The notes beneath the pieces are model-generated. The model ran no database searches. It saw nothing but the letters and a program-made list of their open reading frames with translations, and was not told where the DNA came from. From Metellina segmentata (lineage: Eukaryota > Arthropoda > Arachnida > Araneae > Tetragnathidae), in assembly GCA_947359465.1 (NCBI GenBank), contig OX375880.1:10858120-10922119 (forward strand): DNA of 64,000 nucleotides. The letters run 5' to 3'. Shown one piece after another: positions 22,362 through 31,454 of this stretch (within the stretch, counting starts at the first letter, position 1; each line of letters starts with the position of its first letter). The position numbers and the translations under genes were made by a program.

Positions 22362-22963
22362 AACTGAGACATCCTTCGACCTGCATGGTGACAGGACCGT
22401 CGCAGAGTGGAAAAACACAACTTGTGAGGAAAATGATTGCCGAACAAGTTTATGAATGCAATATGAACAAAATTGTGTGGTGTTACTCAGTGTGGCAACC
22501 TTGGTTTGTCGAAGAGAAAAACATAACGTTTGTTTGTGGTTTACCACCGAAGGAAAATACATGCAATTTGATCGTAATCGATGACATGATGAATGATCTA
22601 ACAAGTGTTATTTCATCCATTCTTACGGTTGGTTCACACCACGATTATTATAGCGTGATTTTAATCACACAAAATCTATTTCCTCGTGTGAGAGTTATGC
22701 GGGATATCAGCTTAAATACACACTATTTGATTATGTTTCGCAATAGCCGGGATCTATCTCAGGCTGCTTGTTTCTCTAGGCAGGCATTTCCTGGAAAAGG
22801 GAAATATTTCATGGATGCCTATAAAAAAGCGACCGCAGAACCTTTCTCCTATTTGCTTGTTGATGTTCATCCGAGAAGTCCAGAGGAGCAACGTCTCCGA
22901 CAGTCTATATTTCCAGATCGTGGGCTTATTAATTGGGTCTTTTTACCGTTGAAAAATGAATAG
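22346..22963 (+). CDS. Genome-packaging ATPase (FtsK/HerA, A32-like)
   Basis: 205 residues from the ATG at 22346 (starts MSSMLKLRHPSTC); the longer frame upstream is the frameshifted neighbour. Walker A is GPSQSGKT at residues 17-24. Walker B is LIVIDD at 75-80. The polar motif VILITQN ends at residue 110, and NSRDLSQA follows near 135. This is the pattern of the HerA/FtsK-type packaging ATPases of Polintons, adenovirus-like and nucleocytoplasmic large DNA viruses, which pump DNA into preformed capsids. The frame is open and all motifs are present, so it could be active. Its stop overlaps the next gene's ATG (aaaaatgaatag). Gene position, between a small membrane gene and a basic protein gene, fits a virion module. 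Confidence 0.9.
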   Translation: MSSMLKLRHPSTCMVTGPSQSGKTQLVRKMIAEQVYECNMNKIVWCYSVWQPWFVEEKNITFVCGLPPKENTCNLIVIDDMMNDLTSVISSILTVGSHHDYYSVILITQNLFPRVRVMRDISLNTHYLIMFRNSRDLSQAACFSRQAFPGKGKYFMDAYKKATAEPFSYLLVDVHPRSPEEQRLRQSIFPDRGLINWVFLPLKNE

Positions 22964-23294
22964 AGTGAGACGTCATGTACATTTACTACACTTACTCTCC
23001 AATGCGAGTCCCCAACAGCGAAAAGCCATTTTAAGAACAGCGTCAAATGAACAAATTCAATCATTGTGTGAAATTTGTCAGAATTTGTTATCGGGAAATA
23101 TACCCAATGCTAAAGTGAAAAAACTTGGATATTACAAGAGAGTGATTCGTCAGTTGGCAGATAGAAAAATACCATTTACAAGAAAACGCAAATTGTTCAC
23201 GAAACAAACGGGTGGATTTTTGCCTTTGATTTTACCTGCCGTGTTGAGTCTGTTGGGGGGAATTGCAGGTAAAGCTATTGGTAAACGCATTTGA
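22956..23294 (+). CDS. Small basic Polinton protein with C-terminal hydrophobic peptide
   Basis: 112 residues from the ATG at 22956, overlapping the ATPase stop. Residues 1-85 are strongly basic and helical (LLSNASPQQRKAILRTAS, then KRVIRQLADRKIPFTRKRKL). Residues 86-105 are TGG followed by a hydrophobic Gly-rich segment (FLPLILPAVLSLLGG), ending in a basic tail KAIGKRI. This arrangement is widespread next to the ATPase in arthropod and cnidarian Polintons. A DNA-condensing core protein with a releasable membrane-active tail, as proposed for pX/mu-like proteins, is a reasonable but unproven reading. The Gly-Gly sites resemble sites used by adenain-type proteases. Confidence 0.7.
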   Translation: MNRVRRHVHLLHLLSNASPQQRKAILRTASNEQIQSLCEICQNLLSGNIPNAKVKKLGYYKRVIRQLADRKIPFTRKRKLFTKQTGGFLPLILPAVLSLLGGIAGKAIGKRI

Positions 23295-23296
23295 AA

Positions 23297-23959
23297 ATGT
23301 CGAAAAAAATGGCGTTAGTACCACCGGAGCTGGTATCTGAATATTATCAGTTAAATAAACCCGAAATTTGATTGGAAGACAATATTCTTAGTTTGTTACA
23401 ACAGAATGAAATGCCTGACGATATGAGGGCTAAACTTCTCTCTCAGTTAATACCCAAGTACCAGAGGGCAATGCAACCTCCACCACCTCAGAAACCGTTT
23501 GAAATTCCTCCTGAATTGTTGGAGAGTATACAATTGCCCGAAACAAAACCTTCTGAAGATGTTTCTATTCCTAGTATGCTGGTTAAATACTTGGGATATG
23601 CTGTTCCGAAAACACTAAAGAAATATGTATTGCCAATCTTGGAAAAATTGAAGAGTGCAAGCTATACATTTAATGAAAACAGCGAATTAGAAGTGAATGG
23701 GAAACCAGAATATCGAAGCAATGCTATAGATCTTTTTAACTATCTGATGAGAGACACACAAAAAATCGAACCTCCTCCGAAAGGTTTTGATAAATTTTTT
23801 AAAGGCATTTACGAAATTAACATTCCACATCAGTGGATTGGCAATAAAAGACTTCGAGAGCAGTTAACTGTTTCAGAAATGAATCCACTGATGAAGAGAA
23901 CGGGTTCACTCTCTTCTGTCGAGACTAAAAAACCAAAATGGGAAGCATGGAACGAATGA
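23297..23959 (+). pseudogene. Conserved Polinton protein of unknown function, with early stop
   Basis: The family's natural start appears to be the ATG at 23297 (MSKKMALVPPELVSEYY), two bases after the previous stop. Codon 25 is TGA (23369-23371). After it the same frame stays open for 195 codons to 23959. Restart at the ATG at 23411 would give about 182 residues. Visible parts are an N-terminal helical region (LLSQLIPKYQRAM), a Pro-rich linker (PPPPQKPFEIPPE near residue 55), a middle region around LGYAVPKTLKKYVLPILEKL, and a C-terminal part with KGFDKFFKGIYEINIPHQW. The order resembles a protein found beside the integrase in many animal Polintons. Role unknown; scaffold or minor virion protein is possible. 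Confidence 0.65.
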
Positions 23960-24996
23960 GAAAACTTTACTTCAATCCCAAAGAGCCCGCTTCGTTTGGA
24001 GGACTCAGCCGACTGTCAAAGGCAACTGGTATTAATAGGCACGATGTCCAGAAATGGCTTTCGCAGCAAGATGTCTATACTTTACACAAACCAGTGCGCT
24101 ACAAATTTCAGAGACGGAAAACAATATCTTACGGTGTGAATGAGTTATGGCAAAGTGACTTGGTAGATGTACAGAAACTATCACGACATAATAAAGGATA
24201 TCGTTATATTCTTACCATTATCGATGTGATGTCACGATTCTTTAGAGCCATTCCTATTAAAAATAAGAAAGCAAGTACGATGGTAAAGGTGTTTCGAAAT
24301 GTTTTCCAAGAAACGAAACCTTCGAATTTACAAACCGACAAAGGAAGTGAGTTCTATAATAAAAAGGTTCGGGATCTGTTCAAGAAATATGGTATTCATC
24401 ATTATTCCACTAAAAGTGAGACCAAATGTGCTATTTTAGAACGCATGCATCGAACGCTACGTGCGCGTATGTATCGAGTTTTCACCCATCGTAACTCATA
24501 TAAATATTATGATATTTTACAATCTCTTGTGGATTCGTACAATCATTCCGTACACAGTAGTCATGGTTTCAAACCGGCTGAAGTAACCACTGATGATGAA
24601 CCGACCATATATAAACGCCTGTATGAGTTCAGTTCCCTAACCAAATTTCGTTTTGGTGTAGGTGATGTTGTTAGAATATCGAAAGCTCTCAGAACGTTTA
24701 GAAAGGGATATCTACCTGGGTGGACCGAGAGAGAAGGAGAATGTTTTAAAATCTATAAAAGATATCCTACAAGTCCACATACTTATATTCTACAGGATTT
24801 GAATGGAAAAGAGATTGACGGACGTTTTTATGCTGAGGAGTTACAAAAGATAGAAAAAACTCCAGACTGTTACTGGGCTATTGAGAAAATTATTCGAACT
24901 AAAGGCAAAGGACCATCTCGTCAACTTTTGATAAAGTGGCTAGGATTTAACGATTCCTTCAACTCGTGGATTAAAGCAGAATGGATCAGAACATAG
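23938..24996 (+). CDS. Retroviral-type integrase with C-terminal chromodomain
   Basis: 352 residues, ATG at 23938 inside the end of the previous gene. The rve core shows WQSDLVDVQ (first Asp, residue 74), LQTDKGSEF (second Asp, 134) and LERMHRTL (Glu, 168). The 33-residue gap between the last two fits Polinton integrases. An SH3-like region follows (FGVGDVVRISK, about 240-250). The C-terminal chromodomain (YWAIEKIIRTKGKG...LIKWLGFNDSFNSWI, about 312-346) may direct integration to particular chromatin. The enzyme would join the linear element to host DNA and make the 6-bp duplication seen here. The frame is intact, with all catalytic residues. Its stop overlaps the start of the next gene. Closest in type to the Caenorhabditis F54H12.3 family. 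Confidence 0.93.
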   Translation: MGSMERMRKLYFNPKEPASFGGLSRLSKATGINRHDVQKWLSQQDVYTLHKPVRYKFQRRKTISYGVNELWQSDLVDVQKLSRHNKGYRYILTIIDVMSRFFRAIPIKNKKASTMVKVFRNVFQETKPSNLQTDKGSEFYNKKVRDLFKKYGIHHYSTKSETKCAILERMHRTLRARMYRVFTHRNSYKYYDILQSLVDSYNHSVHSSHGFKPAEVTTDDEPTIYKRLYEFSSLTKFRFGVGDVVRISKALRTFRKGYLPGWTEREGECFKIYKRYPTSPHTYILQDLNGKEIDGRFYAEELQKIEKTPDCYWAIEKIIRTKGKGPSRQLLIKWLGFNDSFNSWIKAEWIRT

Positions 24997-26395
24997 ATGA
25001 TTTCCATGTCATATTACCTTCAAATGCTAGTATGAACTACTTTCCGAACAACACTCCTGATCGTTATCGGACTAAATTAGCTTATCCGATCACTTTAAAT
25101 GGGACATGGGAATGTTGTTTAGCAGAAGCAACCACATTCCAGGTAGATTCTTTACCATTCACCCCGGTTATAATGATGAATATTCTATAGAGAAAATAGT
25201 GGAAGTAGAAGGTGTAACAACTTTACCTAAATATGACATACCGCTTTATAGTGAAGATCATACAGACTTTGTGGAAGGAATAAATTCAAATCTTAAAAAG
25301 ACATTTACAGATCCTCCTCTTATTCTTTTTCTGAATGAGGTAAAATCAAGACTTCGTGTAACATTAAAAGTAGGTTGGGATATGCACGTTACTGTACAAC
25401 ATGCGGAACATTTCTTGCGCTTTTTAAAAGTCAACCCAAAATTTGATGATATAACTCGTAGTATAAGTACAGAACAAGTTTACACTACGGATTATCACGA
25501 ACCGAATTTAGAGAATTTTCGAGATCAGTTTATAACACTTGTCGCCAATAAACCAGTACCAAAACTCACTTATGATATATTACTAGATAAAATTAATGAT
25601 AATGTATTTGAACAAATCAATAGAAAGATCGTTGCTACAACAGCGAATAGTCTAGCACAGTTCTTACGACGCGAAAATAGTATAGTTGTAAAATTAAAAG
25701 AACATATAGATATATTTCTTGAACGTGACTCCTGCCCCAATTTAATGAGGTCTCTAGGCATCGATGAATCTTCTTACATTATTAGTGGTGATAAAAAAGA
25801 AATCATATTCAACTACTCTAATCCATTAAATGGAGCTGAAGGTGAAAAGTTTAAGATTATTGTCAATGAAGTATTTCCAACACTTCATCATGAGCTTAGA
25901 ACATATAATTTTAAAATACCCAGTGGCATGTATCGACAAGCCAAAGACTTCTTTAGTGAATTCAAATCCATTCAATTCAAAGTACTACCTAATTCTAAAG
26001 TCAAACTGATTGTACCACATGACACCAAAGTAGTGTTTGAAGATAAACTCTCGGATATATTAGGATTTACGCTAAACACTTTCACGGAAGGAGCATACAT
26101 TTCCGATTATAACTTGGAGTTAAATGCGGGTATAACAGAAATATATGTATATAGTGATATTGTATCTTCATCGCTTGTTGGTGATTCATTGGTTCCGATT
26201 TTAAAAATCATACCAATTGCGAATGAACGACAGGATCAAATTGTGAAACATTTTCCCGTACCACTTTACTTTCGCGTTAAAAAGCAACACTTCGATGCTA
26301 TTGAGATCGAACTGCGAACAAGTAGGGGTACACCCATACAATTTATATCTGGAAAAACGAGCTTGGTGCTCTCCTTTCGAAAAAAATCGTTATAA
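24981..26395 (+). pseudogene. Penton/minor-capsid-like Polinton protein, frameshifted
   Basis: The ATG at 24981 overlaps the integrase end. The first piece (24981-25190) reads FHVILPSNASMNYFPNNTP and TLNGTWECCLAEATTF, a signature N-terminus of a protein found in nearly all animal Polintons. The frame is lost between about 25140 and 25165. The remainder continues open in another frame to 26395 (IEKIVEVEGVTTLPK... to ...SGKTSLVLSFRKKSL). One short indel thus separates about 50 from about 410 residues. Position between integrase and pVI-like gene fits the minor capsid (penton-like) protein, but I assign this by gene order and family memory, not by a visible jelly-roll signature. As written it cannot make the full protein. 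Confidence 0.65.
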
Positions 26396-26425
26396 AGCGG
26401 TGTACAAACGACCCTTCCTTCATAT

Positions 26426-26842
26426 ATGTCTTTCATCATGCATAAACACGGTCGAATGCTGGATCCCCAGGACTGTATTGATTACTACTGTAATCAACAA
26501 TCGGGGAAAGGGGGTTATTTTTCATCAGATTTCCCCATACAGAGAGGATATGGAATATTCACTAATTTGCGTCGATTTGTTCAACCACTTATGATCAAAG
26601 CGGGGAAATATTTAGGCAAACACTTACTAACTGCAGGAGAGAACGTACTACAAGACCTTTCACATGGGAAATCCTTCAGAGAAGCCTCCCGTAATCGATT
26701 ACGGGAATCTGGCAGAGAGATCCAACACGATCTACTTCGCAAACTGAGAGGTGGTGGGGGTATTAAAAGAAAGAAACAAACGAAAAAAACTCAGATGAAA
26801 CGCCGAAAGAGGTGTTCGAAAGACGTGTTTTCTAGTCTCTGA
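26426..26842 (+). CDS. pVI-like minor virion protein with a protease-site motif
   Basis: 138 residues from the ATG at 26426. The N-terminal part is Gly/aromatic rich (GKGGYFSSDFPIQRGYGIF, residues 27-45). A predicted amphipathic helix follows (FVQPLMIKAGKYLGKHLLTAG, about 51-71), then a charged helix to residue 106. LRGG-G at 107-111 fits the adenain-type cleavage consensus (M/I/L)XGG-X. Cutting there would free a very basic tail (KRKKQTKK, then KRRKRCSKDVF) with a single Cys at 130. This layout parallels adenovirus pVI, whose basic, Cys-containing C-terminal peptide activates the protease, and suggests capsid-linked membrane disruption plus protease control. That is inference from layout. 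The frame is open, and its stop lies 5 bp before the capsid gene. Confidence 0.65.
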   Translation: MSFIMHKHGRMLDPQDCIDYYCNQQSGKGGYFSSDFPIQRGYGIFTNLRRFVQPLMIKAGKYLGKHLLTAGENVLQDLSHGKSFREASRNRLRESGREIQHDLLRKLRGGGGIKRKKQTKKTQMKRRKRCSKDVFSSL

Positions 26843-26846
26843 GAAA

Positions 26847-28124
26847 ATGGAAAACTGTTATTGCACAAAAAGTGAACTAGATTTGTTCGAAACATCACGA
26901 ATTCAGCTAGCAATTGACCGGTCGACGTTCATAGAAGTTCATCCTGTAGCATCCATTTCGGACAGCAATACAATTGAATTTGCCATATCTGGATTAGGTG
27001 AATCATATTTTGATCTTTCCCATGTTTTCCTCAATGTTCAAGCAAAGATTGTAAAAGCAGACGGTAGTGCATTCGTTGCTGCCGATCAATGCGGGCCTAT
27101 CAATTATCTTTTAAATACTATGTTCTCTGAATGCCATGTCTCCTTTAATGATAGACAAATTTCCTCAGAAAACAATTATGCCTACAAAGCTTATATTCAA
27201 AGCATATTGTTTCATCCAGAATCCTCTCAAAAGAATTTGCTGAGTGCTGCAATGTTTCATAAAGATACCGCTGAGAAGTATGATGATTTGGATATTGCAG
27301 CGGGGGGAAACAAAGGATTGAAGCAAAGATGGAATCGCACTAAGAACGGAACCCTCTTTGATATGTATGGTGCGCTTCATTTGGATTTAGGTAGTCAATC
27401 CAAATTATTAATAAACGGTGTGCCGATACGCATCAAGTTAGAAAAAGCGAAACATGCATTCAGCCTATTGACAAATAACGGTGAATACTGCCTTAATATT
27501 GAAAACATAAGTCTCTTTGTGAGACGGTGTGAAGTATCGAGTTCAATACTTATTGGACATGAGAAAGCGTTGGAACATTCTCTCATTCAAATGCCATTTA
27601 CAAGAATTGAAATGAAAACATTCACGCTTAGCTCGGGACTAAAAAGTATTACGATACCAAATGCAATCAACGGTGCACTTCCCAGTCGAATCATTTTGAC
27701 TATGATATCTAATTCTGCATTTAACGGTGATTTTAAAAAGAATCCTTTTAATTTTAAAAATTATAACTTGAACCATATTTCTCTGACAGAGAACGGTGTA
27801 CAGATCCCGACCACCGCTTATGCACCAAGCTATGCAAAAAATCTTTATGCTCGAAATTATTTAAGTTTGTTTACAGATCTTGGTAAACATGACACAAACA
27901 TAACATTCAACGAGTATAAACATAATTTATGTTTTTACGTATTCGATCTCACTCAAGACTATTCTGCTAGCGATCCATTTGCAAACGTAACTCGAAGTGG
28001 TGATCTATCGATTCATCTGAAGTTTGAGACAGATCTCGACGAAACAGTTACATTGATAGCATATATGGAAATGCAAGCTCTTATAGAAATAGATAAAAGC
28101 AGAAACATCTTTACTGACTATTAA
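26847..28124 (+). CDS. Candidate major capsid protein (F54H12.2-like)
   Basis: 425 residues, ATG at 26847, open throughout. The N-terminus CYCTKSELDLFETS and blocks such as IEFAISGLGESYFDLSHVFL, GPINYLLNTMFSECHVSFN, NNYAYKAYIQSILFHPESS and LHLDLGSQSKLLINGVPIRI match the family named after Caenorhabditis F54H12.2, which is carried by animal Polintons. The beta-rich, loop-rich composition and the size fit a double jelly-roll capsid protein, the shell subunit of Polinton and virophage-like particles. I cannot confirm the fold from sequence alone. It sits between the pVI-like gene and the protease, as expected for a virion cluster, with gaps of only a few bases. It is one of the best preserved genes of the element. 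Confidence 0.8.
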   Translation: MENCYCTKSELDLFETSRIQLAIDRSTFIEVHPVASISDSNTIEFAISGLGESYFDLSHVFLNVQAKIVKADGSAFVAADQCGPINYLLNTMFSECHVSFNDRQISSENNYAYKAYIQSILFHPESSQKNLLSAAMFHKDTAEKYDDLDIAAGGNKGLKQRWNRTKNGTLFDMYGALHLDLGSQSKLLINGVPIRIKLEKAKHAFSLLTNNGEYCLNIENISLFVRRCEVSSSILIGHEKALEHSLIQMPFTRIEMKTFTLSSGLKSITIPNAINGALPSRIILTMISNSAFNGDFKKNPFNFKNYNLNHISLTENGVQIPTTAYAPSYAKNLYARNYLSLFTDLGKHDTNITFNEYKHNLCFYVFDLTQDYSASDPFANVTRSGDLSIHLKFETDLDETVTLIAYMEMQALIEIDKSRNIFTDY

Positions 28125-28128
28125 AATC

Positions 28129-28640
28129 ATGGACACCTCAATGTTGACTAGACTTGCATATAGCGATCATAAGATCAGAACTACGTTCGGAGGTGTATTC
28201 GCAAATGATATGCTTCCTTCAAAAAGAAAGCGCTATCGTTCCTTCATCGTGAACACCGATCCTGCACATTGTGAAGGACAACACTGGCAAGCTATGTACT
28301 TTGATGAAAAAGGATACTGCACATTCTTTTGCTCTTATGGCACACCACCCGGTCGCAATATCAAATCCTTCTTAGTCAAAAATTCAACTCAACTTGAGTG
28401 GAATAGACAAACGTTGCAACATTTTAAAACCAGATCATGTGGACTATTTTGCCTCTATTTCTTATGGCATATCACGAGAGGGTTATCCATTGACAAACTA
28501 CGAGTTACAGATGTATGTGAAAACAAAACGAATCGTTCAAAGTTTTGCCCATCAATGGTTCAAAATTGGTAGCGCACCAGAACTGTCTTATAATCAATAT
28601 TGTCAACCTCTTCGTAACGCATCAAAGAATCTACACGAAT
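28129..28640 (+). pseudogene. Adenain-like cysteine protease, altered and frameshifted
   Basis: The ATG at 28129 starts 4 bp after the capsid stop. The C5/C48-type pattern is visible: GVFANDMLP (about 22-30), QHWQAMYFDE with catalytic His 52, FFCSYGTPPG where family members usually have Asp before SYG but here Cys 68 stands, Gln 97 in QTLQHF, and catalytic Cys 104 in SCGLFC. The frame shifts at about 28465-28480. The conserved helical end (YPLTNYELQMY, then IVQSFAHQWF) continues in the next frame to 28640, while the original frame stops at 28572. The protease would mature virion precursor proteins. The changed acid and the frameshift make activity doubtful. Confidence 0.8.
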
Positions 28641-28698
28641 GAACTAGTAGTAATAAATACACTATCGCATCACGAATAAAATTATTCAACAGCTCACC

Positions 28699-29136
28699 AT
28701 GGAGCGATATGGTTATATCATTCTGAACGCATGCGATAAAAAGGTTAAAAGTGCAAATAAAGTATTATTTGATGATATCGTACATTGTGTAAAAAGTGGG
28801 ATACTTCAAAAGATCGACAAAGATGAACTGCTCGTGTATTTTCAAATCTTAGAAAATTCAGAAACGATCAAATTAATGCACAGAGATCCAATTAGTTGTA
28901 GGTATGGATACATGTACTTGTATCAACCCTGTGATTCGGAGCAATATATGATTCTTGAAACTGCATCAGATATTTTGTTTTCTAACTTACTGGATTGCAT
29001 TATCAGTGCGAAAGCTTATGGTTTGGAAGTTCCTTGTATATCCAATCTGAAAGTAAAAATTGGATATTACAAAATTTTTGACAGTGACGAACTCATGAAA
29101 GAGCTTCACTTCCCCCACTGTATGGAGAGAGCTTAA
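28699..29136 (+). CDS. Unknown Polinton protein A with two internal repeats
   Basis: 145 residues from an ATG in good context (caccATGG) at 28699. I do not recognise the family. It contains two similar halves. Unit 1 has RYGY (3-6), LFDDIVHCVKS (23-33), YFQILENSE (47-55) and LMH (59-61). Unit 2 has RYGY (68-71), LFSNLLDCIIS (93-103), GYYKIFDSDE (122-131) and LMKEL. A paralogue with the same plan follows at 29238. The repeated Y-rich strand plus Cys-containing helix suggests a small alpha/beta repeat domain. It lies after the virion genes, where accessory or host-interaction genes often sit. No signal peptide or membrane segment is seen. Confidence 0.7.
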   Translation: MERYGYIILNACDKKVKSANKVLFDDIVHCVKSGILQKIDKDELLVYFQILENSETIKLMHRDPISCRYGYMYLYQPCDSEQYMILETASDILFSNLLDCIISAKAYGLEVPCISNLKVKIGYYKIFDSDELMKELHFPHCMERA

Positions 29137-29237
29137 TACAGGCTCGTAAAATGGAGAGAATCGTGTCAGTACACGTTTCTAACTTTACGAACTATAAGTA
29201 CGTACTCTAGTAGGAAATTCATCATTTGAATTCCAAC

Positions 29238-29660
29238 ATGGAACGGTATGGATATCTCGTTCAAAGCTCAGAGAAAACATATGATTATATTCACCACGAA
29301 TTGTACAATAGTGTGTTCGATTGTGTCCAAAGTGTATTGGCATCTCTAGGACTAAATCAAGAAAACAAGAAAAATGTACGCTATTTTAAAATACTCACTA
29401 ATGAAGACATAGTGAATTTGGTCCATGAGGATGACAAAGAACATAGATTTGGAGTGTGTCATCTACATCGCATGTCTCTAAATAAAAAACTCTCCCTGTA
29501 TGGAAGTGGACTCATTTTGTACTCAAATATTCTACAATGTATTGAAGCCACGAGTGATTGTATTTGCCAGATAGAAATGAACTTTCCAAACTGCATCCTC
29601 AAGTATGGTTACTTTCAAATTTTAAATGAGGATGAATTTGTTAACTTGTTAAAAATGTAA
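29238..29660 (+). CDS. Unknown Polinton protein B, paralogue of A
   Basis: 140 residues from the ATG at 29238 (a TTG start at 29226 is unlikely). It opens MERYGYLVQS like protein A (MERYGYIILN). Unit 1 has YNSVFDCVQS (23-32) and RYFKILTNEDIVNLVH (48-63). Unit 2 has HRFGVCHL (69-76), LYSNILQCIEA (94-104) and KYGYFQILNEDEFVNLL (122-138). The 101-bp gap after gene A and the shared plan indicate an old tandem gene duplication. Both frames remain open although the two proteins have diverged strongly, which argues for past selection. A polyadenylation signal follows at 29737. Function unknown. Confidence 0.7.
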   Translation: MERYGYLVQSSEKTYDYIHHELYNSVFDCVQSVLASLGLNQENKKNVRYFKILTNEDIVNLVHEDDKEHRFGVCHLHRMSLNKKLSLYGSGLILYSNILQCIEATSDCICQIEMNFPNCILKYGYFQILNEDEFVNLLKM

Positions 29661-29736
29661 AACAAAAAGCCTGCGAGCTTTTCGATTTTTGAAAGTGTAA
29701 GGTAAAAAAATGTACTCATCACTGGTTTTTGTTTGA

Positions 29737-29760
29737 AATAAAGAATGTTTTCAAAATTGT
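29737..29760 (+). terminator. Polyadenylation signal after the Polinton gene row
   Basis: aataaa at 29737-29742, about 75 bp after the last stop codon, followed by a gt-rich segment (aattgtgttttgtct). This is the usual animal arrangement for 3' end formation. Confidence 0.5.
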
Positions 29761-31261
29761 GTTTTGTCTAAATGTTTCAGTAGATTTTTATCATTGTCTT
29801 CCGAGGTCTTATGCATAATAGTCTTGTTAAAATCACGTTTTTGTAATATCCTCGAAGAAATTATCGATGGGAATTATCTATTACTTTTAAAACTCTCTCT
29901 GAATTAATAACAAACTAAATGTCCTTCGCTCCTTCTGGAACGGTTGCGGTTCGGCAGATTTCCCCTGTGCGTCATACATGGTCTTATTGCATTAAATTGC
30001 TAGTTTTAAAACAGATACTAGTTCATAACACTTTGCTTCTTAAACACTTCTACAACACTTACATGTAATATGTGATTGATATAAACTCTTTAGAATGCTT
30101 ATGTTTCTTAGTTTGAAGAATATCTTATCCTAGACCTTTAAGGGTTTTAAATGTCTTTCACAGTTAATTTTACATTCCTGTTTAAGAATACTTATGTTTT
30201 TTACTTTTTATGAAAATGTTTCACTTGCTTTTGTAATATGTTATATGTTTTTATAAACTTTAAATGTGGTTTTTGCTATTAATTTTCTATACGTAAGACT
30301 TCTAATTTGTTTTTCTTATAACTTATTTTAATTATGATATCTTAAGGTGACTAAATTTTCTAAACTGTTTTACTCATTCAGAATTATTGTTTATGTGTTT
30401 CCTTTTATTTTCATTTTTAGAATCTTAAAAAATATCAGAACTCAATACTCCTCAAATTAATCCGAGGATGTCTTTATCCAGTTATGTTAATTATGGCTTA
30501 AACAATTTTATATTAAAATGTAGAATATTTAAAAGACTCATAAAATTTAGTTTCATATTTTATTATATCCGATACTACCCGGATGTTTAAAAGATGAAAC
30601 TATAGGCATTCCTATAGAAGAATTTTGTGCTCTTTGACCTAAAATGTATGCATACATTAATATGAAAATATGCATGAAATAATAGCAAAAGAACTGCTAA
30701 AGGAACAAAAAAAAATCTGTCCTAGAAAATAACCTAGGACATGAATTATACTTGTAGGTTTTAAAAGAAAACAAACAATTAAAACATAAACAATGTAGTA
30801 TTATATCCAAAAAACACACACTGTCTACTATGTTACAAAAAAAGACAAGTCTGTCAAGTTTTTATGGTAAAATGTATTCGATAAACGAAGAACTTTTTTA
30901 GCTTTTAATCACTATGCTATAAAATGATATGTATGTACATGGAGCATTTTGTATGATAAATATTCGAAAGTTTTTTTACTTTCATTTGTGTACTTATATT
31001 TTCAAATGCTTAAATAAAGAATTGTAAGCGGAAATATGTATGTTTCTTTTGTTCTTTCATTAATATGTAAAACAATATGTACAACTTTTATATCAATACA
31101 AACCAAAACATCGAACTCTGAAAATATCTTAGAGTCATTCATAGTGTAACTACTTTTCGCAAAATAAGAACTCTGGAGTATTTTTACAAATTGTAGTATC
31201 ACAATGATGTTCATGCTGACACCTATAGAGAAATTCTAAAAGCTAAAAATTAAGATAAAAT

Positions 31262-31350
31262 TAGGATTTATGCAGACTTGAACTTGAGACTGTAAAAGAT
31301 ACTCATGCTCGAGTGTTTGTTCATCTAAACCACTAGACCATGAATATCTA
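31262..31350 (-). other. tRNA-like sequence inside the Polinton
   Basis: Read on the minus strand it contains catggtctagtggttta, which resembles a tRNA A box and D arm, and about 35 bp later aagttcaagtctg, which resembles a B box and T arm. Acceptor-stem pairing is poor. It could be a decayed tRNA or SINE head, or an RNA polymerase III promoter-like remnant. Confidence 0.35.
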
Positions 31351-31454
31351 CCAATGGGTGGTGTATAAATCTAATGATCAAACGAAATTCCTCTCACAAC
31401 AGTCCTTCAATTCCTAGTACATTTAACACTCAATAAACGGAGAAACATACTTTT

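Noticed and set aside
22151..22963. A 270-residue ATPase with an extended N-terminus
   Set aside because: The first about 65 codons are the neighbouring small gene read through a frameshift in a T-run. The ATG at 22346 matches the start seen in the duplicate fragment at 21313.
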